DNA of 64,000 bases. It comes from Datura wrightii. Taxonomy: Eukaryota > Streptophyta > Magnoliopsida > Solanales > Solanaceae. Both the position numbers and the translations under genes were made by a program. The stretch lies in contig JASDFA010000007.1 in NCBI GenBank assembly GCA_035772735.1, positions 38,718,501-38,782,500 on the forward strand, written 5' to 3'. This document shows, piece after piece, positions 46,641 to 58,390 of this stretch. Within the stretch, counting starts at the first letter, position 1; each line of letters opens with the position of its first letter. The notes beneath the pieces are model-generated. The model saw nothing but the letters and a program-made list of their open reading frames with translations. It did no database searches and was not told where the DNA came from.

Positions 46641-47370
46641 AGTTAGGCTATGTGGCGCGACAGCAAGGCAGGATCATTTCCTGGCGCGAGGCGCCGACCT
46701 CCCAATGCTATGATATGCGCGAAGCAGCCCTTTGCCTGCGCGAAGGCAGGGGCAATGCGACACTAGCGACGCGACAATAGAAGGTGCGATGTGGCTATGG
46801 TGTTTCACACGGCCAAAAACAAATTCCTACATCAACTAGGAAAAGGAAATTTAAATCCCAAGTCAAATCCATCAAGGAACAAGCAAAGCATAAATCTACT
46901 ACTATAAATATCCCTTTATTTTCATGTAATAGCTATCATGTTTTAAGAATAAAGTTTTAAGTTTGAAGTAGAATTAGAAGCCAAGTTTTAGACAAGTCTT
47001 GGGCTTAGAATTTTTACAACATACTTTGAGACGATTTTTGAGTTGGTCTTCTTCATTGTTGCATTAATCAAGTGAGTTTCTTCCTATCAATGTTGTAAGT
47101 GTTAATTTTTGCTTTTGTCTATGAATGCTATGAATTTACTTATAAACATGATAGGATAAAACCACAAAACCTAGGGTTGTGGGAACCATGAAAAATTAAC
47201 ACGCATAGGTAAAATAATTAGTGATTCTTGAATGGAGTTTATGCATGTATTGTTTCTTCTTTATTTTAATTGATTTTTAACGTTTGCAAACGTTAGAACT
47301 TGCCTTATTCTTACTTACCGGACCAAGGAAGTAGTGAATGGGAAAAGGAATGAATAACACAGTCACGCGA
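46641..47370 (+). repeat. probable second part of LTR N
   Basis: A GC-rich block with repeated GGCGCGA, GCGCGAAG and GCGACGCGAC motifs (46655-46775), a TATA box (46903-46910), then an AT-rich R/U5-like stretch with CCTAGGGTTGTGGGAACC and AACGTTTGCAAACGTT. This is the layout expected downstream of 34036 in an Athila-type LTR. The assignment to N is inferred from position; the 3' end is not resolved. Confidence 0.5.
46903..46910 (+). promoter_or_regulatory. TATA box of probable LTR N
   Basis: TATAAATA in a CTACTATAAATATCCC context after the GC-rich block. Confidence 0.55.
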
Positions 47371-47383
47371 GGTTCCAGGCCAT

Positions 47384-47417
47384 TGGCGCTACAAGCTGTG
47401 TGGCGCTACAAGCTGTG
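47384..47417. repeat. perfect 17-bp tandem repeat
   Basis: TGGCGCTACAAGCTGTG occurs twice back to back (47384-47400 and 47401-47417), followed by a diverged third start TGGCACGACAA. Context unassigned. Confidence 0.85.
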
Positions 47418-47579
47418 TGGCACGACAACAAGATATTTGTCCATTCAACAGGACATTCTAAGTAGTTGTTGAGTGGAGTTTAGTAAAGAGTCAAATTTTG
47501 TTTAGATGCAATGGAAATATACGAAGTCCCGTTGGGGCGTTTGTGTGGATCTGTTTTCATGAGTTTAGAAGCAAGGCAG

Positions 47580-49595
47580 GTGAGGAGCAGTAGTAGCAAC
47601 GAAAGGAGTGACAAGTCATTGTTTCCTACAATGATTTATCTTGTTCATTCATTGGTCAAAGGATCAGAAGGATACCAGAAATACCCCAGGAAACAATGAA
47701 TGGTACAATGAGTTATCCAATCCTACAATGACTCGTTGGATTGGTTGTTATAGTGTGCAGTCAGATTTTTCATGTGTTTTCCCGAGGGTAGTTTTGTAAC
47801 TTCCCAAGCTCTAAACTCTTTAATGACGTCATTTTTATCCTTGAATTGAGTGTTTTAAGAGGGTTGAGCTTAGTCTAAGTCATTAGTTTCCCATGCATGC
47901 ATTGTATTGAATTTCTCTTCTATAATCAAACTAGAATTCTTCCTCAATTTCTTCCTCGATTCTCTAGGGCTTTTAAGACTAGTTTGGAAATCAATTTACC
48001 CAGATATGTAGGGCTATGAATGGGGGATTTCTTCCACCCTCATGCCTAAATTCCCTCCCCTCTTAATTTATGAATTCAAGTTTCTAACCAAGTGTGTTGA
48101 ATTCTAGGGGTTTAACCCAATTCTATGAAATTATCTATGTTATGTTTATGGGTCCAATCTCTCATGTTCTAATTATGAATTAAGTCTAATGGGAAAATTT
48201 CATACTTAATTTGATTATAAATTCATAATTTCTAATTATTAGCAATTATTCCCTATTATACAAGTTTTATGAAAATTCAAGCCTATATGAGGCATGATTA
48301 CAAGCATAGATATCTAGTATGCATGAGTATTTGTGAACTCTCAACTTATGATTCCATGATTTTGACTTATGAAGTCTATTTCAAGTATGGATGATTTCAT
48401 GATTTGGGTAAGCCCATACAAGTTAACTATACTTATTATGATTTTAGCCAACACTAACAAGATAAGTTTATGATATGATTTGGAGTCAAGACTCCCAATG
48501 TAGCTTATGATATGATTTGGAGTCAAGAATACCAATGTTCAAATCTAAGCTATGTATTGATGACATTATTATATGAGATATATGCGTGTTTTTGCAGTAG
48601 TTTCTAGCACCGAGAAGGCCAGGGGTTTTGAGGTTCCCCGATCTCATAAACTACGTGCAAACGTAGGTATATATTTGAGACCTCTCAAGAGAGTGCTTCC
48701 CCTACCCGAGGGCACACCGTGATATCACACCTTATTCATCCTTTTCCCTGGCAAGGCTTAGGATAGCTCTTCTCCACGTGGGAAAGACGTGGGATCATGA
48801 TGCGCTCTTACATGTTAGTTTTCTATTATGACGAGTCTCCCATTGATCCTCCTGATTTTAGTTACTCATGTTCATGACTTATGATATTATGTATTGTAGC
48901 ATATTTCACCCAATTATCAGTTTCTGAGCTTTTACTTACGATTTCAAGCATGAAAAGTAATATGATTTCGATTCCTAAATCTTGGGTCATTATGGTTAGT
49001 TATGATGAATAGGTTATGATTATGTATATCTCATATACATGGCTTTTAGCATGCAATCCTTACTCTCATGATCTATTTAATTTATATGCATGATTTCAGC
49101 TATGTTTTATAAGCATGTTTCACTTACCTTACATACTCAGTACATTCAAAGTACTGACCGCATACTCTATGCCATATCGTCTCATAATGTAGGTTTGGGT
49201 GATCCCTCTCAGTCTCCTCACTACCTCACATTCGCTCAGTTCAGCTCTATCAATCTTGGGTGAGTCCTCATCATCTGAGGACATCTATCAGTTTAGACTT
49301 TTTATGTTTTGTAAAGTTTCAAACTTGGAGCTAGCTGGGGGCTTGTCCCATCATTTCATCAAATAGTAGAGGATTTTCAGACATAGACTAGTATCTTCGG
49401 CTTTGAGATTGGGCTTTATGATGTTATAACATGATATATGCTTTACATTATTTACACTTGCGCTTATTCATGTTTATATTGATTTATACTTGATTATGCT
49501 CTTCAGTCATGCTATTTATGTACCATGGGTTAGCTTGGAGTCATTCATGGTTCTAGGTTTCGTATTTCATTCCGGGGTCTCAGCTCGGGTAGTGA
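47580..49595 (+). repeat. LTR I, A/C/D-type family, plus orientation
   Basis: It follows the family LTR in the plus direction: U3 with TTGGTC/ACTCGTTGG motifs (about 47600-47750), TTTCCCATGCATGCATTG, the inverted block at 48780-48850, the GTACTGACCGCATACTC box (49150) and the end GGGTAGTGACA at 49595. The start is not resolved (about 47500-47600). No primer site follows, so it is solo or truncated. 47371-47580 holds nothing I recognise apart from the 17-bp repeat. Confidence 0.75.
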
Positions 49596-50325
49596 CACAC
49601 TGGCTATCGCATCAAGAGGCCACTGCATCATGTCTCTCCATGCACTTCTTCTACCTGCGTATCGCATAGGCCGTAGCACCAATGTGCCTACAAGATGCCA
49701 ACCTCTATCATGTTGTGACACTTGCTTCATTTAAGTTTAATTTGGCAGTGCTTGCTCTTTTAAGAGTCAAATTAGTCCAAATCCATCACATTACTCCTTG
49801 AAAATATGTAATCATGTGCATTAGCTCTTTTATAGAAAGATCATATAAAATCAAAGAAAGCACACATAATTTGTTCTCAAAACATAATTAAGTATGAGAA
49901 AATATAACAAATAAGTGCATAAATACATCCAACATCAAACATATTCATTGAGCTTTTGAATCCAAGGAGCTACAATGTGTTTATCAATCCTCCAAGTGAC
50001 TTTTGAGTTCTTATTGACCAAAATTCAAAGAAGCTTCAAATTGAATGAGGTTTTCAAGAGATTGATCATATTTTCAACAATTCAAATTCACCTAATCACA
50101 AGATAAAGTTAAAACTAACCACGAACAAGTGAAGAACACTAGAAGTTACTGTTCATGTCACTATTCACTCGAGGAAACTATTTTGTTTGACTTTTTTGGT
50201 TACTATTCACACTATAGTAACATTTTTTCTATTTTTAGAGATTATTTTTTATAGGTTTCTATGATTCAAATCAGTATATTGGGTTAGTATAAGAATACCC
50301 AACCATCCAAAACTCTGATACCACT
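49596..50325 (-). other. copia-like leader region, minus strand (relic)
   Basis: The minus strand downstream of the primer site at 50312-50323 is AT-rich with TTACTATAGTGTGAATAGTAACC and GAATAGTGACATGAACAGTAAC, the look of an untranslated leader. No gag is recognisable before the junction with LTR I. 49596-49720 is a short GC-richer stretch of unknown origin. Confidence 0.4.
50312..50323 (-). other. primer-binding site of the copia-like relic
   Basis: The plus strand reads actctgatacca, complement TGGTATCAGAGT, one base from the initiator-Met site, two bases from the LTR start TGATAATG. Confidence 0.6.
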
Positions 50326-50873
50326 TGATAATGACACGAACAACAAAAGACTCTAAAAATTATAAGATTAGAAAGGGAAAAGGAATTGATTCTTGAAAAG
50401 AGAAGAAACAAAAAACAGTGAATCAATTAAGAAGAGTAGGAGAAGAAAAGGGGAAAGCGAACTCAAACAAGGAATCTTACCATTGAAAAAAATCCAAACT
50501 ATGGTTCAAAGTACAACAAAAAGGATATAATCCAAAGAGAATATAAAAAGTTCTCTACAAGACACAAGGTTTCTACTAATATATTAAATCAAACTTAGTT
50601 AAAACATAGAGAAAGAACCCCCTTTAGATAGAATCCTAGAATTGGCTAGCCAAGAACACAATTAAAAGAAACTATATTCCCTAAGGACATAGAAGGCTGC
50701 CCACACTTAGACCAACATAGTCTACATAGACTAAAATAAAACATTAAATGGTATAGAAAGTTGCCACACACAAAGTCCTAGGAAGCCAGCATAGAATAAA
50801 ACAACTCTTAAATATAATTCTAGAAACTAATATAAAAAATATGGAATTATTTTCTCCATTTGGGGGTTGATCA
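50326..50873 (-). repeat. copia-like LTR (about 548 bp)
   Basis: On the plus strand it runs TGATAATGACACG to about GGGGTTGATCA, giving TG...CA ends and short inverted ends (TGATAA / TTGATCA). Its size and primer site fit a Ty1/copia 5' LTR in the minus direction. The right end is uncertain because the MITE target duplication overlaps it. No pol is present to confirm the superfamily. Confidence 0.45.
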
Positions 50874-50874
50874 C

Positions 50875-51039
50875 CAGTGGCATAGCCACATGTACCGTAG
50901 GGTGTCCAACTGAACACAATTCATCAAAAATTTATACTATATATATAGAAAACTATTCTAAATTTTTAGATAAAAAAAATGTTCATACATATTTATTAAA
51001 TTTTGAACACCCTTAATAAAATTTCCGGCTTCATCATTG
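50875..51039. mobile_element. hAT-type MITE (165 bp)
   Basis: The ends CAGTGGCATAGCC and GGCTTCATCATTG are inverted and diverged forms of one terminal repeat (ancestral form close to CAGTGGCGGAGCC). The flanks are 8-bp target duplications TTGATCAC (50867-50874) and ATGATCAC (51040-51047), one mismatch. The 8-bp duplication is the hallmark of hAT transposons. The body has GGGTGTCCAACTGAACAC and TATACTATATATATAG. It is non-coding and would depend on a transposase elsewhere. Confidence 0.8.
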
Positions 51040-51090
51040 ATGATCACGCAAAAATTACACCTTGAAATGAAGTGTAAACCAATCTATAAT

Positions 51091-52242
51091 TGTAACACCC
51101 CAAAAAGATTCTTAAACCAAACCCAGACTGGGAATAAAAACAAGGTGAAAATCAAAAAACATCTCACAAAATTACTCATCAGATGAGTCATTTTTAGGAA
51201 AAATAACCCGTTAAGATAGTCATTAATTGCCACTACAAATGTCTCCCTCATATTCCATGAGCGGTACAACAACCCATTGTTTGAATTAACGAGTCGTTGC
51301 TTTGCTCGTTCTGACAATGTCTAGAAACATGTCAAAATGTTCCCCAGAACCAATGAGCCAGATGATGCATCATTGGAAGAACTAAAGACTCATCCTAATT
51401 AGATGTTAGATGAAATCCAGAAGTATTAAGAATCCATCCAGTGACAACGGGTGGAAATAACGACCCGTTGTTCCATCTAACGGGTCGCCCTTCCCGTCCA
51501 TTGGTTGAAATCTAGAAAAGAATCTTTTAGATCCATGACCAACGACTGGTCCCAATGAGTTTCAGTAACAACCAACGACTCGTCGTGTGACCCATTGGAT
51601 CCTGACGGTAGTTGTTTTAGACTTTTCTCTAGGGGCATTTTTGTAATCTTCTACTATTTTAGTTCTTAAACTACGCGTATTGGGGTATATTTAGAGGGGA
51701 ATTAAGAGGAATTGATCGACATTCTCCTCTTATTCTCTCCCATACTTACAGGAACAATATCTAAAAGATAGAAGACCCTCTCAAGTCTACACTAGGGTTC
51801 TATTTAAACTTCTACAACTTCTATGATTCATGCTAGAGATTCTTCTACCTCAGGTATGTGGGACTTCAACAAGGGCTTCCTTTCACCCTTTTGTCCCAAT
51901 TATTTTTGGTAAACTATAGTTTTGAAGTTTTCTAGAAATCATGTCCTAGGGCTTTCTTCTAGTTGTTGAAATTTCCTATCTCCTAAATCTTTTAGAGTTT
52001 TCCTGACTAGTTCCATGATGTAATTGGGATGTTAATATAAACTTGTATAATTTCTGCCTAGATTCTTGATTTTTGCATAATTTTGAGATTTCATTTCATG
52101 AACTAGCAATGCTGCAAAATTTCATGCTCTTTTAAAGTGTATATGCTTTGCTCACGATTTATGCAAACATGCTTTACAGTACAATTATCATAGCTAGTAT
52201 ACACAGTACTATTATCAGACATCAGTATTTTAGCTTATCAAT
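51091..52242 (+). repeat. LTR J, 5' part, interrupted by element K
   Basis: It begins TGTAACACCCCAAAAAG after ATAAT and follows the A/C/D-type LTR in the plus direction, with palindrome variants (GATGAGTC, AACGAGTCGTTG, CGACCCGTTG, AACGACTCGTCG) at 51180-51600. It stops at 52242, where element K begins. The remainder is not seen within the window. Confidence 0.78.
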
Positions 52243-54405
52243 TGTTATACCCCTAAAGCTCGTAACATCATACTAGAGGGTTGAAATTGAGAAAGCAAGA
52301 AATTTCACACTAGGTCACAAAATAACTCTTCAGTTGACCAGTTAAGTCACCTGATAAGACGACCCACTAAGTATGAGCTAAGTTAGAAGAATGAGATTGT
52401 TTCGGGACTTGATGGGTGGCATGATGGGCCATCGTGTCACCCCACGAGTTGTGGTTTCCCTCACTAAGTGTTCAAGGAAGGGATTGGTAGTGTTGGAAAT
52501 GGATGGAGGGACGAGTCGTCATGCACCTAACAACTCATCAAGTGACCCGTGAGGGGAGGACCAAGAGTGAGGAACACAAGCCATTAGTAGACCCTGACTT
52601 GTTAAGTCCCTCATTAGGACTGGTAGTATTAGTTTTCCTGCAAAATTAGTAAGGTTATTTTCGCAATTCTTAAGCTCCAAATCCCTAAACTACGTCATTT
52701 TAAGCTTTGAAAGGGGTATATTAAGAAGGGTTAAGCATATTCTAACCATTCCCCTCCCATGCATGAAAGTCTAGACCACTCCATTGAAGATCAAGCCTAG
52801 AACCCTTCAAGTTCTTCTCCAAATAATTTGGGCTTTCTAGTGGAAGTGCAGATTCTGTTCTTCCTGGTATGTAAGGCCATGATTGAGTGTTCCTTTCACT
52901 CTCATGCTCATAATTCTCCTAAATTTCATGAATCAATTATCAATAAAAATTTTAATCAAAAAAGGATTTCAATCTAATTTCATAGAATTCTAACAAATTG
53001 TTTATGGGTCGATTCCCTCTATGTCGTAAAGTATGTTTGATGATTAATGGGAAGATTTTATATATGTTTTGATTATAAATTCAAGAGTGCAGGTTTTAGA
53101 AGGTTTTTCCCAATTATGCAAGCTCATGAAAAAGTAAAGTTTATGATTTATGATTTCAAGTATGAAAAGATGTTTAACATGATTGAATGTCTACAAATTG
53201 CCCATGTATGAATTATGAGTTTGACTTATGAAGTTTATTTCAAGTATGCATGATTTTAAGATTTGGGCAAGCCCATACATGTTAAGTATATTTTCATGAT
53301 TCAGTTCAGTTTTATAATATCAGCTTACTATCTGGTTTGGACTGATACTCCCTATTTTCATGTTATGGTATGTTTGGAGCCAGGACTCCCCATATTCAGA
53401 TTTTAGACTATGCATGTAATTACATTATCAGCTTCATTGAAAATCAATGGTTTCAGTTTCTTTGAAAATCGATGATATCAGTTGTGTTGAATAAAGATGG
53501 AGAGCAATTTGCATGTTTTTGGGAGCAGTGTCTAGCACCAAGTAGGCTAGGGGTTCATGAAAACCCTGGGTCTTAGAACGACGCACCAACATAGGATTAT
53601 CCACTTACTTTGGGACCACCCTTGTGAGCTTCGCCTATCCCAAAAGGGATTTCAACTTGATACCGATATCATGGTAGCGCCCTTAGCCCTGGAATGGCTT
53701 TGGACGGCTCTTCCTAATTGAGTGTAATAGTTGGGATCACGTAAGCTCTATCGTGATAATGTCTGTTATATGACGAGTCTCCTATTTCTCCTCATGATTT
53801 TAGTTATGCATGTCTATTAGTTGTGATATTATGTTTTTAGCGGGTTTGACCCAATGATTAGGTTATTAGTTTTTACTCATGAATCTCACTTTTACGTTAT
53901 TCGATTCAGTTATGAGATCCAGTTTGTGACTATTCATATTTTCAGATATCAGCATGTAGTTCCTACTCTTATGATGTTATGACTTATGTTAATATACATT
54001 ATTTTTATTTCTATTTACTCAGCCTGTTTTACTACCTTGCAAACTCAGTACATTCTAAGTACTAACCTCATACTCAATGTTTTATCATTTAATAATATAG
54101 GTCCTACTGATCAGACTCAGTCGCACTGTTAGTCCTGCTCTCATTCTAGTTCAGACCCTGCCTTGGGTGAGTCCTCATCCTTCGAGGACATCTATCTTTC
54201 AGTATCATTATGTCAGTTTTTTTAGACTTAGAGATAGCTAGGGACTTTTCCCAACATCTCATCAGTTAGTAGAGGCTTTTTAGACATAGACTTGTATATT
54301 TAGCTTCGGACTCAATGTTATGATTTTATGGACCATCAGTCGACTTAGAGCCATTCATGGTTCTAGGTTTCGTCTTGAGATCCCGCCCTATGTTGGGGTC
54401 ATGAA
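52243..54405 (+). repeat. 5' LTR of element K
   Basis: TGTTATACCCCTAAAG to GGGGTCATGAAA (family end GGGTCGTGACA, mutated). The preceding five bases are TCAAT; the matching right copy lies outside the window. U3 palindromes at 52430-52620. The primer site follows directly. Confidence 0.88.
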
Positions 54406-54410
54406 AAACA

Positions 54411-54424
54411 TGGTATCAGAGCCA
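54411..54424 (+). other. primer-binding site of element K (tRNA-iMet)
   Basis: TGGTATCAGAGCCA, an exact complement of the initiator-Met tRNA 3' end. Confidence 0.92.
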
Positions 54425-54604
54425 TAGGTTTTGAAGTGTCCTAGGATGTCTGAAAGCCACAATAAGTAGAGTTTTTTCCATGGGTGTGAAGTGCACCACA
54501 CTTATGGAGGAGAGGCTACAAGATGTATTAGGAAACTTCCCTTCTTTCATGATTCTATCTCAGGCTATGAGTTCAATTCTTTGTATTCCTCTAACTCTAG
54601 CTTT

Positions 54605-55800
54605 ATACGTTTGCAGAATCATTCCTCCATGCTGAGTTAATGGAAGAAGGAATGGTAACGGGAATGGCCATTGAAATGACAGTGGAGATGGGCATTAGCA
54701 AGCCCCACCAGCCCTAGCAAATCCTGTGCCTGAACAGGTTGCCCCTGCTGAGTTTAGGGAAGCCATTCAGATGTTGGCACAAGTGTTGATCGCACAGGTC
54801 AATAAGTAGGAAGTGCCTCATATTCCCCGAATGGGAACGCAGCGACGGCTAGAGTTTGGGACATCCTCAGGTTGAACCCACCTGAGTTTCATTGGTCGAG
54901 AGTAGATGAGGACCCACATGAGTTCATTGAGGAGATCCAAAAGATCACCTAGATTATGGGGGTGACGGGAGAGGAGTGTGTAGACTTAGCCTCCTATCAG
55001 TTGAAGGGGGTCACTCATATATAGTATAAGCGGTGGAAGGATAGCCAGGGAGTTGGAACGGGTCCCATTTGTTGGGATGAGTTCCTCACCGCATTCTTAG
55101 ATTGATTATTTCCTTAGAAAATGAGGAAAATCAAGGCGGCAAGTTCATGAATTTGTAACAGAACAACATGACCGTTAGGAGTATGCTCTCGAGTTCACTT
55201 GGTTGTCCAGATATGAGCTGGAGTTGGTCGCCGATCAGAGGGCTCGGGTGAGCAGATTTGTGAATGGAGAAGGGAATTCCTTGGTCAGGGATTGCAGGAC
55301 TATTATGCTACTCAGGACACTGACTTCTTCTGATTAGTCTTGTATGCCCAACAAATAGAGACAGTGTAGATGAGGGATATGGAGAGAGAGGCCAAGAGGG
55401 TCATGATAGATAGCTTTGAGTTTTCCCAGCAGAGGTCTAGTGGCGGACTTTGTCAGAAGTCCCACCAGAGATCATCAGCCCCAGTACCGACATCAACCAG
55501 TGTGCCATCTAGGTCTAGGCGCGATCAAAGGGGAAAGACATTAGGCTCTCGAGGTTAGGGGAGCAGGCCAGTAGAGCCCAGCATTCCAATTTGTGGCATG
55601 TGTGGTAGGAGGCACACCAGATAGTGCTTAGAAGGTTCAGAGGCAAGTTTTGGACGTGGTAAGCCTGGCCACATGTTCAAAGATTGTGAAGAAGCCAAAC
55701 AGGGCCATGGTAGAGATCGTGGCCCAGTTACCAGTTTAGCAGCTCAACCAGCACGCTCAGCTTAGTAGGATGTGTCCACTAGTGCAGGTGGCAGTCATCG
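54605..55800 (+). pseudogene. gag: element K gag
   Basis: The start region near 54630 (CCATGCTGAGTTAATGG) has an immediate stop. The capsid is recognisable in pieces: LRLNPPEFHW and DEDPHEFIEEIQKIT (54860-54950), LASYQLKGVTHI (54985-55020), DEFLTAFLD (55075-55105), LEFTWLSRYELELV (55185-55230). Nucleocapsid at 55370-55690: a basic Ser/Arg-rich stretch, then CGMCGRRHTR-stop-C and a second knuckle GKPGHMFKDC whose cysteines are partly lost. Many stops. Confidence 0.82.
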
Positions 55801-56160
55801 TTAGAGCAGGTTTTATGCCCTATCATCACGTCAAGAGTAGGAGGTCTCCCTAGATGTGGTCACTGGTATGGTATGAGTGTTCCATCTTGATGTTTATGCA
55901 TTGTTAGATTTAGGGGCTACCGTAACTTTTTTGATGCCTTATGTCTCGAAATCCTATCAAAACTCTTCTCAGTCTCTAATCTAGTCGGTGACACAGTTAT
56001 AGCTCGACAGGTATACAGAAATCGCCCTATCACAGTCCTTCAGAAAGTCACCTCAACCGATCTAGTAAAGTTAGACATGATTGGTTTTGATGTTATCTTT
56101 GGTATGGATTTTTTGTATGTGTTTGCCGAAGTGAATTCTAGAACCCGTACGATAGAGTTT
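55801..56160 (+). pseudogene. pol: element K aspartic protease
   Basis: The active-site loop reads ALLDLGATVTFLMPYV, with the Asp codon at 55907-55909. The C-terminal part is MIGFDVIFGMDFLYVFAEVN (from 56077), the equivalent of GMDWL in the other elements. A frameshift near 55980 separates the halves. Confidence 0.85.
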
Positions 56161-57418
56161 TGGTTTTTGGGTGAGCGAATCCTAGACTTGAATGGTAGTT
56201 TAGTTGTACCTGTAGGGTGCTTTGTTTCCTACCTTAAGGCCAGAAAGATGATTTCCAAGGGTTGCGTGTATCATCTTGTTCGGGTTAAAGATGCAACATC
56301 CAAAACCCCGACTCTCCAGTTAGTTCCTATAGTGTGTGAGTATCTAGAAGTGTTCCCAGATGATCTACTTAGAGTCCCTCCCGAGAGGGAGATTGACTTT
56401 GGTATTGACCTTCTTCCTAATAGGAAGCCTATATCCATTCCTCCAACTAGAATGGCTGCAGCTAAGCTAAAGGAGTTGAAATAATAGTTGAAAGATATCT
56501 TGGATAAAGGATTCATCAGACTGAGCAAGTCCCTGTGGGGTGTGCCTATACTCTTTGTATGAAGAAGGATGGGTCTCTTAGTATGTGCATTGATTATCGG
56601 CAGTTAAACAAGGTCACCATTAAGAATAGATATCCTCTCCCCAAAATTGATGACTTTTTGACTAACTTTAGGGTGCTAAGCTCTTCTCAAAGATAGATCT
56701 TAGATCCGGCTATCACCAGCTCAGAGTTAGGGAGAGTAACATTCCGAAGACAGCATTCAGGACTCTATATGGTGAATATGAGTTAGTAGTTATGTCTTTT
56801 GTACTAACAAATGCTGCTGCAACTTTTATGGATTTTTTGATCAGGGTGCTCAAGCCATATTTGGATATGTTCGTGATTGTCTTCATAGACGACATCCTTA
56901 TATACTGTTGGAGCAAGGAGGAGCATGTCGCTCATTTGAAGATTGTGCTACAAACTCTTAAGGATCGCCAGTTGTTCGCTAAATTCAGTAAGTATGAGTT
57001 TTTGATGGACTCAGTAGCATTTTTGGGCCATGTGGTGTCAAGTGAGGGTGTGCAGGTGGACTCTCAAAAGATAGAAGTTGTAAAAAATTGGCCTAGACCA
57101 GTTAATCCTTCAGATATAAGGAGTTTCTTGGGTTTAGCAGGCTATTACATGAGGTTTGATAAAGGACTTTCATCCATTGTAGCACCGTTGACTAAGTTGA
57201 CCCAGAAGAAAGTTAAATTTCAACGGGTTGATGTCATTGAGAAGAGTTTTCAGGAGTTAAAAACTCAACTCACTTCAGCCCTAGTATTGACCCTACCTAA
57301 GGGTAAAAATGGATTCATTGTGTATTGTAATGCCTCTAGGGTTAGTCTTAAATGTGTGTTGATATTGCATGGTAAGGTCATTGTGTATGCCTCTACTATC
57401 CGGGAAAGGCCAATGTAG
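56161..57418 (+). pseudogene. pol: element K reverse transcriptase and truncated RNase H
   Basis: Linker and fingers at 56161-56484 (YLKARKMISKGCVYHLVR, VPPEREIDFGIDLLP), a stop at 56482, a frameshift near 56560, then CIDYRQLNKVTIKNRYPLP. Palm at 56792-57000 with the FIDD box (FVIVFIDDILIYCWSKEE). Thumb and RNase H start at 57060-57400 (IRSFLGLAGYYMRF, YCNASRVSLKCVL, where the first RNase H Asp reads Asn). At about 57395 the sequence jumps from VYAS to YPGKANVVVDTL, removing the middle of RNase H. Confidence 0.87.
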
Positions 57419-58390
57419 TGGTGGATACGCTTTGTAGGCTATCCATGGAGAGTGTTTCACATGTGGAAGATGGAAGGAAAGAGTTGGTGAAAGATTTTCA
57501 TTAGCTTGCAAGATTAGAGGTTTGCCTTGTTGACTCGATGGATGGAGGTGTCATTGTTCAAAATGATTGAGAGTCCTATTTGGTGACTGAGGTCAAGGCT
57601 AGGAAAGATGAGTATCCCATTTGGTAAAGTTGAATGAAGTGGTTCAATGTTAGAAAGTAGAGGTCTTCTCCTAAGGCGGAGATGGTGTGCTGTGATATCA
57701 GGATCATATATGTGTTCTGGATGTCGATGATTCGATAAAGCGGATGTTGCATGAGGCTCATGGATCATACTATTCTATACGTCCAGGTGGCATTAAGTGT
57801 GTCATGATCTACGAGAATTGTATTGGTGGAATGACATAAAGAAGGACATAGCAAAGTTTGTGGCTAAGTATCCAAATTGTCAAGAAGTGAAAATTGAGCA
57901 TCAAAGACCTAGAGGTGTCCTATAAGACATCAGTACCCCTACATGGAAGTTTGAGGAAATCAATATGGACTTCATCACAGGGTTGCCTTGCACACGTCAA
58001 CAGTATGACTCTATTTGGGTGGTTGTAGACAGATTGACGAAAGCAGCCCATTTTTTACTGGTCAAAACTACTGACTCAGTGGAGGATTATGCTAAATTGT
58101 ATATTAGTGAGTTAGTTTAGTTGCATGGAGTTCCATTCTCCATCATTTTGGATAGAGGTACTTAGTTTACCTCCCCGTTTTGGAGATCGTTTTAGAAGGG
58201 CCTTGGCACTCATGTAAAGCTTAGCAGAGCTTTTTACCCTCAAACAGATGGCCAGGCCGAGCGGACCATTCAAACTCTCGAGGACGCATTGAGAGTTTGT
58301 GTGATTGACTTCAAAGGTAGTTGGGATTATCATTTACCTCTTATCAAGTTTGCTTATAACAACAACTACCATTCTAGCATCCAGATGGCT
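57419..58390 (+). pseudogene. pol: element K integrase, truncated
   Basis: From the RNase H tail (LCRLSMESVSHVEDG) through the spacer to the zinc-binding region (57780-57910, CIGGMT-KKDIAKFVAKYPNCQEVK), then the core: INMDFITGLPCTRQQYDSIW, SIILDRGT (second Asp kept), TDGQAERTIQTLEDALRVC (Glu kept). The sequence breaks at CAGATGGCTC near 58390 and continues with LTR sequence. The integrase C-terminus, chromodomain, polypurine tract and first part of the 3' LTR are missing. Confidence 0.85.

Noticed and set aside
50875..51039. The short element as a SINE
   Set aside because: No A/B box or 3' tail pattern was seen, whereas inverted ends and 8-bp flanks point to a hAT-type MITE.
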